Assembly (NCBI GenBank): GCA_021776735.1
Contig: JAJFFH010000027.1
Coordinates: forward strand, 434,001 to 498,000
Direction: 5' to 3'
DNA length: 64,000 bases
Origin: Planctomycetota bacterium
GTDB taxonomy: Bacteria > Planctomycetota > PLA2
Below the pieces are notes generated by a model, which was not told where the DNA came from, ran no database searches, and saw nothing but the letters and a program-made list of their open reading frames with translations. Both the position numbers and the translations under genes were made by a program. Below are positions 25,936-34,239 of the stretch, in pieces (within the stretch, counting starts at the first letter, position 1; each line of letters begins with the position of its first letter).

Positions 25936-27989
25936 ACGGTCGCCGCCGTCGCCTGCCCGATCCGCTGCCGCTGCGCAGCCACCTCAAGAAATCCACGGTC
26001 GAGGAACTGTCCGAGTTCCTGCGCTTTTGGGGGCCGCACGCGAAGCGCCGCAACGGCCGCGGCCAACTCGAGGATCGGCTGCTCAGGCTCATGTCCGACG
26101 AAAACGTGGTCTACAGCAAAGTTGACCTTCTGTCGGACACTGTGCGCGGCGCGCTGACGGCCCTGTTGCGGGCGACGCACTTCACCTCGGATCTGGCGAG
26201 CCTGCTGCGCGGCATCGACAGCCTCGAAATGGAGTCGTACCAGGCCGAGGCGGCACTCGTGGCGCTGGCCCGCCGCGGCTTCGTGCGCATCAGCCGCCAG
26301 CCGGACTGGCTGCCCTACGGCTCGTCGGCCTACGCCGTGCCCCGCGAAATCGGTCTGGTCTTGCACGGGCTCGCCGGCACCGACCGGCGCCCGTTCTGGC
26401 AGGTGTTTTCGGCGGCGGAGTTCAAGCCGGCCGGCGCGGACGCCCGCGCGGGAGCGGAGGCGCCTGTCATTCCGGATGACGTGCGCGAAGCGGTTGCCGC
26501 GTTGAAGGACCCGTTCCAGACGATTGCGCGCGAGGTGCTCGACCGGTACGGCGGCCTCATCACGCGGCGCGAGTTCCTGGAGCAGTTCACGGCGCGCGGG
26601 ATCGCCTGGCGCAGCGCCGCGTTTCGCGACGAGTTCGGCCGGGCCCAGCTCGGCACCGTCGCCCACGTCGACCTGAAGACCAAAGCCATCGGAATCGACG
26701 ACGACGCCCTCGTGTTTTTCATCGAGGTGGTCGACGCCTGGATGGACTCGGCCGGCGTTCCGGAACAAGACGCCGTGTTGAGCGCGCGCGGCGCCCTGAT
26801 GTCGGATGTCCGCACCACACTCGAAACGGTTCGCGACACCAAGGTGAAGGTCGCGCGTGGCGGCTCGGTCTACAAGGCGTCGCGCACGCGCCTCGCCGAC
26901 CGCCTCGGCTTTCCGGAAACCAGGATGATCGCCCGCGCGGACGTGGCGGAGCGCGCGCTGAGCATTGCCCGCGGCCTGCAACTCGTGCGCACCACCGGCG
27001 AGCGCCGGCTCAAGCTCACCGACAAGGGCGACGAGTGGATGCGCCAGCCGCTGATCGACAAGCTGAGAGAAGCCTACCGGCTCCTGTTCTCGGACGAGGT
27101 CCAGACGCTCCGTTCGATCCACCTGCGCGGCATGCACGCGCTGCTGGAAAAACTCCTGATCAAGGAATGCGACAACGGGAAGGTCGGCAAGGGCGAACCC
27201 GATGAGAAAAAGCAAACGGACGGCGATGTTTCGGAGGTATCGCCGTCCGTTCCTGCCTGGCGCTCGAGTCGTGACGTTGCCCACCGCGCGCGCAACCTTT
27301 ATCTGCTCGACCTGGTGCGCGAGGATTCGCAGCGCAACCGCACGCCGCTTGCGGTTTGTGACGGCGCCTTGACGGAGCTGGGGCGCGCCGCGCACGACAT
27401 GTTGACCCGGGACCTGTTCGTGCTGGGCCTCGTCGATCTGGCACTGCGCGACGAGGAGCCGGTGGCGGTGCGATTGTCGGCCCTGGGACGGCGGCTGCTG
27501 CGGGGCGACGAGGCGCGGCCCGCGGACCGGCCGCTTGTCGTCAATCCCGATTTTGAGATCCTCGTCTTGCCCGAGGGCGAGATCGACGACGTGCTGCACG
27601 AGCTGGATCGCATTGCCGTGCGGGATCCGGGAAGCCGGGAGGTCGCGCACTACCACCTCGATCGGGCCCGGTTGGAGCGGGTGACGGCGCTAGATGAGGA
27701 CGTCGATGCCTGGATCACGTTCCTGCGGAATCAGGCGCGGGCGGAGCTACCGCAAAACGTCGCGTACTCGCTGCGCGCGTGGTGCGCGGGCGTCCAGACC
27801 GCCGAGGCGTTGCGCGGCGTGCTGGTCACCGTGAACGACCCGGCGGTGCTCAAGGAAATCACTGCGCACGCGCGCCTCAAGGAGCACGTACTCAAGATCG
27901 TGGACCAGCAGAGCGTGTTCTTCGACGACGCCGTGACCGACGGTGAGCTGAAAAAGGAACTGGAAGCTCTCGGAGTATTTGTCAAGTAA
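25932..27989 (+). CDS. Helicase-associated protein (partner of XPB-like helicase)
   Basis: 685 residues, ATG overlapping the helicase stop by 4 bp. It corresponds to the helicase-associated domain proteins that accompany bacterial XPB homologues: N-terminal winged-helix-like segments (LKKSTVEELSEFLRFWG, ALVALARRGFVRI) and a C-terminal region with PLVVNPDFEILVLPEG near residue 535. It has no ATPase motifs, so it is probably a DNA- or protein-binding regulator of the helicase. Residues about 420-445 (DEKKQTDGDVSEVSPSVP) are encoded by two inverted copies of the 19-bp repeat at 27211-27251. This hydrophilic stretch seems to have entered the gene in frame. A short 7-bp hairpin (28001-28018) follows the stop. 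Confidence 0.82.
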   Translation: MNGRRRRLPDPLPLRSHLKKSTVEELSEFLRFWGPHAKRRNGRGQLEDRLLRLMSDENVVYSKVDLLSDTVRGALTALLRATHFTSDLASLLRGIDSLEMESYQAEAALVALARRGFVRISRQPDWLPYGSSAYAVPREIGLVLHGLAGTDRRPFWQVFSAAEFKPAGADARAGAEAPVIPDDVREAVAALKDPFQTIAREVLDRYGGLITRREFLEQFTARGIAWRSAAFRDEFGRAQLGTVAHVDLKTKAIGIDDDALVFFIEVVDAWMDSAGVPEQDAVLSARGALMSDVRTTLETVRDTKVKVARGGSVYKASRTRLADRLGFPETRMIARADVAERALSIARGLQLVRTTGERRLKLTDKGDEWMRQPLIDKLREAYRLLFSDEVQTLRSIHLRGMHALLEKLLIKECDNGKVGKGEPDEKKQTDGDVSEVSPSVPAWRSSRDVAHRARNLYLLDLVREDSQRNRTPLAVCDGALTELGRAAHDMLTRDLFVLGLVDLALRDEEPVAVRLSALGRRLLRGDEARPADRPLVVNPDFEILVLPEGEIDDVLHELDRIAVRDPGSREVAHYHLDRARLERVTALDEDVDAWITFLRNQARAELPQNVAYSLRAWCAGVQTAEALRGVLVTVNDPAVLKEITAHARLKEHVLKIVDQQSVFFDDAVTDGELKKELEALGVFVK
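27211..27229 (-). repeat. Dispersed 19-bp repeat, copy 3a (inside helicase-partner gene)
   Basis: Plus strand AGCAAACGGACGGCGATGT; it meets the consensus core and GCT end on the minus strand. It forms a 13-bp perfect stem (27215-27227 with 27239-27251, 11-nt loop) with copy 3b. Confidence 0.85.
27238..27251 (+). repeat. Dispersed repeat, copy 3b (right arm, core only)
   Basis: TATCGCCGTCCGTT; the 12-base core is perfect but the distal GCT is missing (CCTG follows). Confidence 0.75.
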
Positions 27990-28000
27990 GGGAAATCTGT

Positions 28001-28018
28001 CCGGGCGAGGACGCCCGG
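28001..28018 (+). terminator. GC-rich hairpin after helicase-partner gene
   Basis: CCGGGCG-AGGA-CGCCCGG, 7-bp perfect stem 12 bp after the stop at 27989. No T-run follows, so it is a weak terminator candidate. Confidence 0.35.
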
Positions 28019-28093
28019 CTGGGCTTGTGCACTTGCGGGCGGGCACATTTCCTGGCCTGAGCGCGGGCGGCCGCGCCCGGGAATTGGATTTCA

Positions 28094-28218
28094 GCCACAG
28101 AGGACACAGAGAACACAGAGAGATTCGCTGAATGCAGTCCGCGATTCGCGGACTGCCGGAGTTGATGACGGGCCACGCTTCAATCTCCCCTCTCTGTGAC
28201 CCCTGTGATCTCTGTGGC
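28094..28218. repeat. 125-bp inverted-repeat element of the CCACAGAG/CACAGAG type
   Basis: Left arm begins GCCACAGAGGACACAGAG (28094) and the right arm ends CTCTGTGATCTCTGTGGC region (to 28218). The outer 9 bp pair perfectly (GCCACAGAG / CTCTGTGGC), and CACAGAGAG inside pairs after mismatches. The loop holds a perfect palindrome GCAGTCCGCGA-T-TCGCGGACTGC at 28134-28156. Elements beginning with CCACAGAG-CACAGAG runs are, as I recall, scattered in many environmental bacterial genomes. This fills most of the 289-bp gene-free gap at 27990-28278; I see no gene there. Confidence 0.75.
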
Positions 28219-28278
28219 AAGGACTTCTCATCGTCCGCCCAAACCAACCGGGCGTTCTAGGCCCGTTTCACCGGTAAG

Positions 28279-29790
28279 ATGAATCTGATGGTTGCCGTCC
28301 TCGCGCTTTTCTTCCTGCAAGGTGACGGCTGGGAGGATCTGCGGCATCCGGCTCGGGCGGTTCGTGAAGAGGCCATCGAGCGCGCGGTCACGCCGTCCTC
28401 CGGACCGAGCACGGCGCAGGTTGTGGTCTGGTTGGGGTCTTCCCGGCCGCGGCTTAGTGAGGCGGCGATTCGGATTTTGGGGTGGCGGCGCGATCCTGCC
28501 GGCTGGGCGCCCCTGGCCGCGCGGGCCGTAGACGATGATCGCGCGGCGGACGCCCTCGTTGCGTGGGCCTTCGCTGTCGGACGACCGTTGCCTCTCAAAA
28601 CCCCGGGGGCGGAGTCCGCGCGACTTGAGCTTGCGGCGCGGCGGGGTGTGTGGCGCGCGCTCGAATCGGTGAGGGGCGGCGCGTCAGTCGATCGGCCGCA
28701 AAAATATCGCGGGCTGGACGCGGCCGGTGCCGTGGCGCGGGCCGAGTTGATCGGGATCGCGCAGGACGGCCGGCGGGATCCCGCACTGCGGACCCATGCG
28801 ATGCACGCACTCGCGCGGCTGTTCGGCCGTCCGCAGGAGCCGGTCCTGTTCGCTTTGGCGGCGGATCCCGAGCCACGCGTGCGCGACGAGGCGATCCGGC
28901 TGTTGTGGCGGCACAACCATGCCGAGATTCGCGACGTCTTGGCCCGGCGGTTCGAGTCGGACCGCTCGTTGACGCGCGCCGAACGCGACTACGGCGCCGC
29001 GGCGTCACGCGCGTTGCGCCGCCTCGGGCCTCGCGGAGAAAAACGCCTGCTGCGCGAACTCGGGTGGTCGGATCCGCTGACGGCACTGCGGGCCGCACGG
29101 ATCCTGGTCTTGCTGCGCCCCGACCAGACGCCCCGCGTGCATCGCCGTCTCAGGGCTATGCTCAAGATTCACGAGCAATCCGGAGGACGTCTGGGACTGG
29201 CTCTTTGGTGGACCCAGCTGGGTCCGTTCGACGACGGGTTGCGAAAGCGTTTCTTGGCGGGCGATCCGTTGCTTGCCGCGGCGGCCGCGAAGGGCCGGGA
29301 CGAGGCACTGCCTCTTCTTGAAGCGGCGCTGGCGCCCGAGCTGATGACGCCCGCGGCTCTCGGCCGGCGGTTGCGGGTCGGGTCGGAGTTGCTGCGGCGT
29401 TGGAAGGCCCCGGCGCAGGCGCGGGTCGCGTTCGCGGCGCGGGCGTTCGCGCAGGTGAATCGGACGGTCCACGGCTGGGGATTGTCGATGCTGCGTGGCG
29501 TGAAGCCGGCGCGCTGGCAGGCCCTGCGGTCTCGGGTCGAGGAGTTCTTGCGATCGCCGTCCGAGCGAGTGCGCCTGGAGGCGGCCGCGCTGCTCGTTCC
29601 GACGCCGGCGGCGCGCCGGGTGTGCCTGGAATCGCTCGTGAACGGTGACCCCGCCGCGGCCCGGCGCGTCGCCGCGATTCTCGCGCGCTGGTACCGTTTC
29701 GAAGCGAATGCGCCAGTCGCCGTGCGGCGGCAAAAGGCCCGGGCGTGGCTGAAGGCGCTGGCGCGGTCGGGTAGCTCTGATAAGGAATAG
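28279..29790 (+). CDS. HEAT-repeat protein, probably secreted
   Basis: 503 residues, ATG 28279. A short hydrophobic N-terminus (MNLMVAVLALFFLQGDG) may be a signal peptide. The rest is Arg/Ala/Leu-rich alpha-helical repeats of HEAT type, e.g. DPEPRVRDEAIRLLWRHNHAEI near residue 200 and SERVRLEAAALLVPTPAARRVCLESLV near 430. No catalytic motif is recognised. It is followed 3 bp later by a TPR gene and then a second TPR gene with a 4-bp overlap, so the three probably act together at the membrane or in the periplasm. Confidence 0.7.
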   Translation: MNLMVAVLALFFLQGDGWEDLRHPARAVREEAIERAVTPSSGPSTAQVVVWLGSSRPRLSEAAIRILGWRRDPAGWAPLAARAVDDDRAADALVAWAFAVGRPLPLKTPGAESARLELAARRGVWRALESVRGGASVDRPQKYRGLDAAGAVARAELIGIAQDGRRDPALRTHAMHALARLFGRPQEPVLFALAADPEPRVRDEAIRLLWRHNHAEIRDVLARRFESDRSLTRAERDYGAAASRALRRLGPRGEKRLLRELGWSDPLTALRAARILVLLRPDQTPRVHRRLRAMLKIHEQSGGRLGLALWWTQLGPFDDGLRKRFLAGDPLLAAAAAKGRDEALPLLEAALAPELMTPAALGRRLRVGSELLRRWKAPAQARVAFAARAFAQVNRTVHGWGLSMLRGVKPARWQALRSRVEEFLRSPSERVRLEAAALLVPTPAARRVCLESLVNGDPAAARRVAAILARWYRFEANAPVAVRRQKARAWLKALARSGSSDKE

Positions 29791-29793
29791 GCG

Positions 29794-31836
29794 GTGCTCG
29801 CTTCTTTTTGGTCGGACTTCACGCGCTTGTTGCGCCAGCCGCTCGCCCTTGAGGGCCTGGCCGCGGTGGCGATCTTCACCGTCGTGCTGCTGCTGTTTCG
29901 GCGCGTGCGGCGCGTGGCCGAGACGCTGGAGAAGCGGCGCGCGCTGGCGGACTACGTGCGCGGGCTCGACGAGTTCCTGCGCGGCGACTTCGCCGAGGCC
30001 ATCGCCACGTTGGAGCGGGTGCTCGAGCGCGACCCCGAGAACGTCGAGGCGCGCATCGCGTTGGGCGACTGCTACCGCGAGCGGGGTGATGCGGCGGAGG
30101 CCAAAAAACACCATCACCACGTCCACAAGGTGTTTCACCACGAGCTCGGCCGCAACTTTCTGTCGCTGGGCCTCGACGAGCTCGCCCTGCGCAACTTCGA
30201 GGCTTCGGTCGAGGCGTTCTTGCTCTGCCTCGAGCACACCCCGGACGAGCGCGACGCCGTCGCCGGTCTCGCGCAGGCGTACGCGCAGGGCGGCAGCCCG
30301 CTGGAGGCCGCGCGCTACCTGCGCCAGCTCTATCCCGACGGACCCGCGCCGGACATGAGTCGCGTCGATCGGCGCGAGGCGGGCAGCCGCTCTGCCGAGG
30401 CCGGGGACGCGGCGCTGGCGGAAATCGACGCCGACGGTGCCGTGCGTTTTTTCACCGAGGCGCTCGCCTTCGCTCCGCACAACGTGCGCGCGCGGACCGG
30501 ACTCCTGCGCGCCGCCGAAGCCCTGGGCGACCCTGAACGCGCGCGCGCCCTGGTCGAAGAGCACCTCGGCGAGCTGCGCCGCATGGCCGAAGACGAGGAA
30601 ACGCTCTTCGAGCCCGCCGCCGCCCGTCCGGCGCGACCCGACCACGCGGACGGAAGTCCCGTCCTGTTGACGGAATCGGGCGAAGAGCGAACGGACGGCG
30701 ATGCCCACCCGGACGCGCCGGAGGCGGATGAGCCTGCGCGCCATCTTCCCGCGCTGACCGAGAACGCGTCCGCGGTCGTCGCCGCAGTCGAGAGCAAGAC
30801 CGCCCGCTACTCGTGCAGCGCGTGCGGCGTGCTTGCGCGCGACTACGCCGAGACATGCAGTGCGTGCGGCGGCGTCGGAACGCTGGGCGCGCTGGATGAG
30901 GTTGCGTCGCTCTACCTGAAACCGGTCACCGACCTGCGTGAGGCACTCGACGAGGTGGAAGAGAACGCGGCGTTTGTCCAGGGTTTGGCGCACAAGGCTT
31001 CGGCGGGCGATGAAACCGCGTTGGACCGCCTGCTGGAACTGGGCGCGGCGGCGATCTACGACCTGTACCCGGCGCTGTCTTCCCTGGATGGCCGCCGCCT
31101 GCTCGGCGCGCGCTTCGCCGAACTGGGTGACGCCGCCGTGCGCGCGGTGCGCGAGTGTCAGGAGGCGCGCCACGGAGCACTCATCGGTGGCCGGGTGGCC
31201 GACGAGTTCGCGGCGGCGTTTTATCTCGCGCTGCCGGATGGTGCCGGCGCATCCGATCTCGCGAACCTGGGTTCGACGCATGATGGCGTCGTTGCCGCGG
31301 TGCTCGCCGATCCGCGGGTCGATGCCGCGACGCGCGATGCCGCGCTGGAGCGGCTGCGCCCGCGAGGTGCGGACTCGGTCGCGCCGGTCGTCGATGCGCT
31401 GGCGGGAACCGTGGACGGCAGCGGACTCGACCGCGCGGCCGCACTGGTGCGCGAGTTCGGTGCGTCCGCTGTGGCGGCAATCGAGAAGCGCTACTTCCAG
31501 TCGTCGTTGCTGGGGTTGCGCCGTGCGCGCAAGGGTGCGCGCCGAACCGCGGCGGACGTTCTGGCGCGTTCCGGCTTGCCCGCCGCCGCCGAACTCCTCG
31601 GCCGGACGGCGGCGAAGGAAAAAGACGACGCTTTGCGCGCGCACTACGTCGCCTGCCGCGAGCGAGCGGAACGCGACACCTCAGATGGCCCGGCCCGATC
31701 GGATGGCTCGAGCGGATCCGAAAACTCTGGCGGCTCGGAAGGCCCGAGCGGATCCGGAGACCCGAGCGGATCCGAAGACCCCGGCGGATCGGAAGGATCT
31801 GCCGAATCGAACGATAAGGGGGGCTCGGGCGCATGA
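29794..31836 (+). CDS. Membrane-anchored TPR protein with zinc ribbon (LapB/YciM-like layout)
   Basis: 680 residues from GTG 29794, AAGGA ribosome site 8 bp upstream. One transmembrane helix (residues about 18-37, EGLAAVAIFTVVLLLF), then TPRs (GDFAEAIATLERVLERDPENVEARIALGDCYRERGD) and a His-rich turn KKHHHHVHKVFHHEL at 105-119. A four-cysteine zinc ribbon (CSACG..CSACGG) lies near residues 346-362. LapB, which controls LpxC turnover in Gram-negatives, has the same order: N-terminal anchor, TPRs, then a rubredoxin-like metal knuckle. Here about 320 extra residues follow, alpha-helical and HEAT-like. The last 45 are a Ser/Gly/Asp/Glu low-complexity tail (GSGDPSGSEDPGGSEG) encoded by GGATC-rich repeats. 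A 19-bp repeat copy encodes the linker ERTDGDAH near 300. Confidence 0.72.
   Translation: MLASFWSDFTRLLRQPLALEGLAAVAIFTVVLLLFRRVRRVAETLEKRRALADYVRGLDEFLRGDFAEAIATLERVLERDPENVEARIALGDCYRERGDAAEAKKHHHHVHKVFHHELGRNFLSLGLDELALRNFEASVEAFLLCLEHTPDERDAVAGLAQAYAQGGSPLEAARYLRQLYPDGPAPDMSRVDRREAGSRSAEAGDAALAEIDADGAVRFFTEALAFAPHNVRARTGLLRAAEALGDPERARALVEEHLGELRRMAEDEETLFEPAAARPARPDHADGSPVLLTESGEERTDGDAHPDAPEADEPARHLPALTENASAVVAAVESKTARYSCSACGVLARDYAETCSACGGVGTLGALDEVASLYLKPVTDLREALDEVEENAAFVQGLAHKASAGDETALDRLLELGAAAIYDLYPALSSLDGRRLLGARFAELGDAAVRAVRECQEARHGALIGGRVADEFAAAFYLALPDGAGASDLANLGSTHDGVVAAVLADPRVDAATRDAALERLRPRGADSVAPVVDALAGTVDGSGLDRAAALVREFGASAVAAIEKRYFQSSLLGLRRARKGARRTAADVLARSGLPAAAELLGRTAAKEKDDALRAHYVACRERAERDTSDGPARSDGSSGSENSGGSEGPSGSGDPSGSEDPGGSEGSAESNDKGGSGA
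30686..30704 (-). repeat. Dispersed 19-bp repeat, copy 4 (inside TPR gene)
   Basis: Plus strand AGCGAACGGACGGCGATGC; full consensus on the minus strand. In frame it encodes ERTDGDA in a hydrophilic linker. Confidence 0.85.
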
Positions 31837-33131
31837 GCGGCGACAAGCACCAGCCTCCCAAACGGCCGTTGAAGGATCGGTTTCTCGATCGTGTGCCGCT
31901 GTTCGGGACCGTGCGGCGCGTGCGCGGCTGGGCGCGCCGGCGCAAGGGATTGATCTACCTCATCCTGATCATCATCGTCCTGTTCGTCGTCCGGCCGGTG
32001 TTGACGATCATCGGCGAGGTCTTCAAGATCTTTTCCGGCCCGATCAAGGTGCTGCTCAACAACCCGGTGGGCCGGTTCTTCTTCTACAACCTGCTCGCAA
32101 TCGTGCTGTTGTTTTGGGCCTGGCGCAAGACCCGCGCGGGCATCCGGCGCGTGTTTGGCATGTTCGCCTTGCGCTCGTTCCTCGATGGCGTCAACCTGAT
32201 GATCCTGCGTCGTTGGGATCTGGCAATTCCGCACTTCGAGAAGGTGCTCAAGATCGCGAAACGTTTTCGGCTCGAGGACGCCGTGCCCGAACACCGCGAC
32301 GTCGTGGCCGATGCGTATCTAAAAATCGCGTACTGCCATCTGCGGAAGGGCCGTGCGAACGACGCCAAGGCGTGGCTCCTGCGCGTCCGGGAACAAGACA
32401 TCCTCACGGACCATGTGCGGCGCAACCACGCCGAATTGCGCGCCCTCGCCTACGACGTCAACGACGAGATGGAACAGGAGACGGTCCTCAAGGAACTCGA
32501 GCGGTCGGCGGGCCAGGACAGTCGCAACCGGCGGGTCCTGCGCGCGCTGCGCACCCGCCACGAGGAAGCCGGCGATCTCGAAGGCGCCTGCCGTGTCGCC
32601 AAACGACTCGTCGCGGTGACCGATGCGCGCGAAAAGGAAGAAGCCGAACGCGATTTGGCGCTGCTCCAGTTCCGCCGCGCGAAGGCCCTGGGCGGCGGCG
32701 ATCAAAAACAGATGCGCCGCGCGCTCAAGGCGACGTCGGGAGATCCGCGCTCCGCACTCAAGCTGGGCGATCTCGCGGTGCAGGACGACGACTTGAAGGG
32801 CGCGCTCAAGGCATGGGCCAAGGCGGTCAGCCTGCCGGTATTCCAGCGCATCGCGACGCTGCTCGAACAGGGCAAGCTGGCGGGCGACAAGGAAAAGAAC
32901 CTGCTGCTCCGCCACTTCCCGTACGCGGGCACGATGCTGGTCCTCGCCGAGCACTACCACCAAAGAGGCGAATTCCGCCGCGCCCGCACGGCGCTGGACC
33001 AGGTCCTCCAAAGAGCGGGCGAAAACGTCACGGTGCTGCGCCTGTACGCCGCCTGCCTGGAAGGCGAAGGCCACAACGAAGAAGCCGCCCAGCTTTACCG
33101 CCGCGCCCTGACGATGTCGCTGCAGGGATAG
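31833..33131 (+). CDS. Membrane TPR protein
   Basis: 432 residues; ATG overlaps the upstream stop (ATGA). Two transmembrane segments are seen, at about 39-58 (GLIYLILIIIVLFVVRPVLTII) and 80-95 (FFFYNLLAIVLLFWAW), preceded by a basic cytoplasmic tail (RRVRGWARRRKG). The remainder is TPR-like: RRWDLAIPHFEKVLKIAKRF near 125, YCHLRKGRANDAKAWL near 165, and GEFRRARTALDQVLQRAGENVTVLRLYAACLEGEGHNEEAAQLYRRAL at the C-terminus. Likely a partner of the LapB-like gene before it. No enzyme motif is visible. Confidence 0.72.
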   Translation: MSGDKHQPPKRPLKDRFLDRVPLFGTVRRVRGWARRRKGLIYLILIIIVLFVVRPVLTIIGEVFKIFSGPIKVLLNNPVGRFFFYNLLAIVLLFWAWRKTRAGIRRVFGMFALRSFLDGVNLMILRRWDLAIPHFEKVLKIAKRFRLEDAVPEHRDVVADAYLKIAYCHLRKGRANDAKAWLLRVREQDILTDHVRRNHAELRALAYDVNDEMEQETVLKELERSAGQDSRNRRVLRALRTRHEEAGDLEGACRVAKRLVAVTDAREKEEAERDLALLQFRRAKALGGGDQKQMRRALKATSGDPRSALKLGDLAVQDDDLKGALKAWAKAVSLPVFQRIATLLEQGKLAGDKEKNLLLRHFPYAGTMLVLAEHYHQRGEFRRARTALDQVLQRAGENVTVLRLYAACLEGEGHNEEAAQLYRRALTMSLQG

Positions 33132-33233
33132 GCACCGAATCGTGATAGCCTGCACGAATCCACAAGACGCTGCCCCATGTCCTTGTGAGCGACGACGAAG
33201 GCCTACGGCCTGTCGATCAAGAGCAGAATAGAA

Positions 33234-33929
33234 ATGAACGTGGAACACGTATCCCGTGCAATCACGGCGGCACTTGAAGCGTTGGAAGGAGGTTCACGGC
33301 AGGGCCACCGTCCGAGTGCCCAAAGGGACTTCGGTGTCTACACGGCGGACTTACGCGGAGTCGTTCGTCGCTTCAAGAAAGTGCTCAAGCCGCAAAGTGC
33401 TGAGCAGGTCCTTGAACTTGCACAGCGTCTCATTCGCGAGAACGTCACAGAGTGTCGCCAGGTCGCGTACGAACTCGTCGCTGGGCACAAGCTGGCACGC
33501 GAGGCTCTGAATGAGTCGATGGTGGAGGCGCTTGGTCGCGGCATCGACAATTGGGCATGCGTGGACAGTTTCTGCTGCAACATCGCGGGCCTCGCATGGC
33601 GTGAAGGGCGGATCAGCGACGCGCTTATCAGCCGCTGGGCCTCGTCGGACGATCTTTGGTGGCGCCGGGCGGCAGTCGTCTCAACGGTCGCGCTGAACAC
33701 CAAGTCGCGTGGCGGAACGGGTGACCCGGCGCGGACGTTTGCAGTGTGTGCGCCGCTCCTGGAAGATCCAGAAGTCATGGTTCAAAAAGCGATCAGCTGG
33801 GCGATTCGCGAGCTCGTGCCCTGGGACCGGAAATCGGTGGTGTCCTTCCTCGATCAAAACCAGGAATCCGTGTCAGCCCGCGTCAGGCGCGAAGTGACGA
33901 CGAAGCTGGAGACCGGCAGGAAGAACTAG
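33234..33929 (+). CDS. DNA alkylation repair (AlkD-like) HEAT-repeat protein
   Basis: 231 residues, ATG 33234. The pattern of aromatic and charged residues fits the AlkD family of HEAT-repeat DNA glycosylases: RWASSDDLWWRRAAVVSTVAL near residue 140, and LEDPEVMVQKAISWAIRELVPWDRKSVVSFLDQN near 180-213. In AlkD the corresponding Trp/Asp/Arg residues grip the damaged base; these were matched by eye, so activity is uncertain. Codon use is less GC-extreme than the neighbours, suggesting horizontal gain. The TAG stop is formed by the TA and G at the left end of the inserted IS630-type element, so the original C-terminus may have been longer or different. Confidence 0.6.
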   Translation: MNVEHVSRAITAALEALEGGSRQGHRPSAQRDFGVYTADLRGVVRRFKKVLKPQSAEQVLELAQRLIRENVTECRQVAYELVAGHKLAREALNESMVEALGRGIDNWACVDSFCCNIAGLAWREGRISDALISRWASSDDLWWRRAAVVSTVALNTKSRGGTGDPARTFAVCAPLLEDPEVMVQKAISWAIRELVPWDRKSVVSFLDQNQESVSARVRREVTTKLETGRKN

Positions 33930-34227
33930 TCGTGTGATTCACGCTATTGCAGACTTATCAGCTTCGCGCGAGCGCGTCCGACCTTCTCGAGGATCTCGTC
34001 GGCGGCCTTGGTCCAGACGATGGGCTTGGGATCGTCCCCTTGACCTCTTGTTGGGCTTGCGTCCTCCGCGCGGAAGGTCTTGGACGATCCCCTCGATGCG
34101 GCTCGCCGAAAAGCGCGTCCGCCATCGGCCCACGGTTTCCTTGGTCGCGCCAAGCTCTTCGGCGATCCGCCGATTCGAGCCATTGGACAGGTTCGATAAT
34201 TCTGTCCATTTTTGCATCACACGACTA
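33927..34227 (-). mobile_element. IS630-derived deletion element (MITE-like), about 300 bp
   Basis: ACTAGTCGTGTGAT (33925-33938) and ATCACACGACTAGT (34216-34229) form perfect terminal inverted repeats, including TA dinucleotides at both ends. TA is the target duplicated by IS630/Tc1-mariner elements. The inside encodes a helix-turn-helix of an IS630 transposase and its extreme C-terminus but not the DDE catalytic core. It is therefore non-autonomous and would move only with help from a complete relative. It accounts for the only gene-free stretch over 300 bp (33930-34239). Confidence 0.8.
33944..34217 (-). pseudogene. Internally deleted, frameshifted IS630-family transposase
   Basis: From ATG 34217 the frame reads NLSNGSNRRIAEELGATKET then VGRWRTRFSASRIEGIVQDL, the N-terminal helix-turn-helix of IS630 transposases that binds the inverted repeats. 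After GGRKPNKRSRG the meaningful sequence moves to another frame: DDPKPIVWTKAADEILEKVG and RARAKL, which matches the end of full-length IS630 transposases. The catalytic DDE region of about 200 residues is absent. It is thus a remnant carrying both ends of the gene, the usual structure of a deletion derivative. Confidence 0.78.
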
Positions 34228-34239
34228 GTGAGTCACCCG

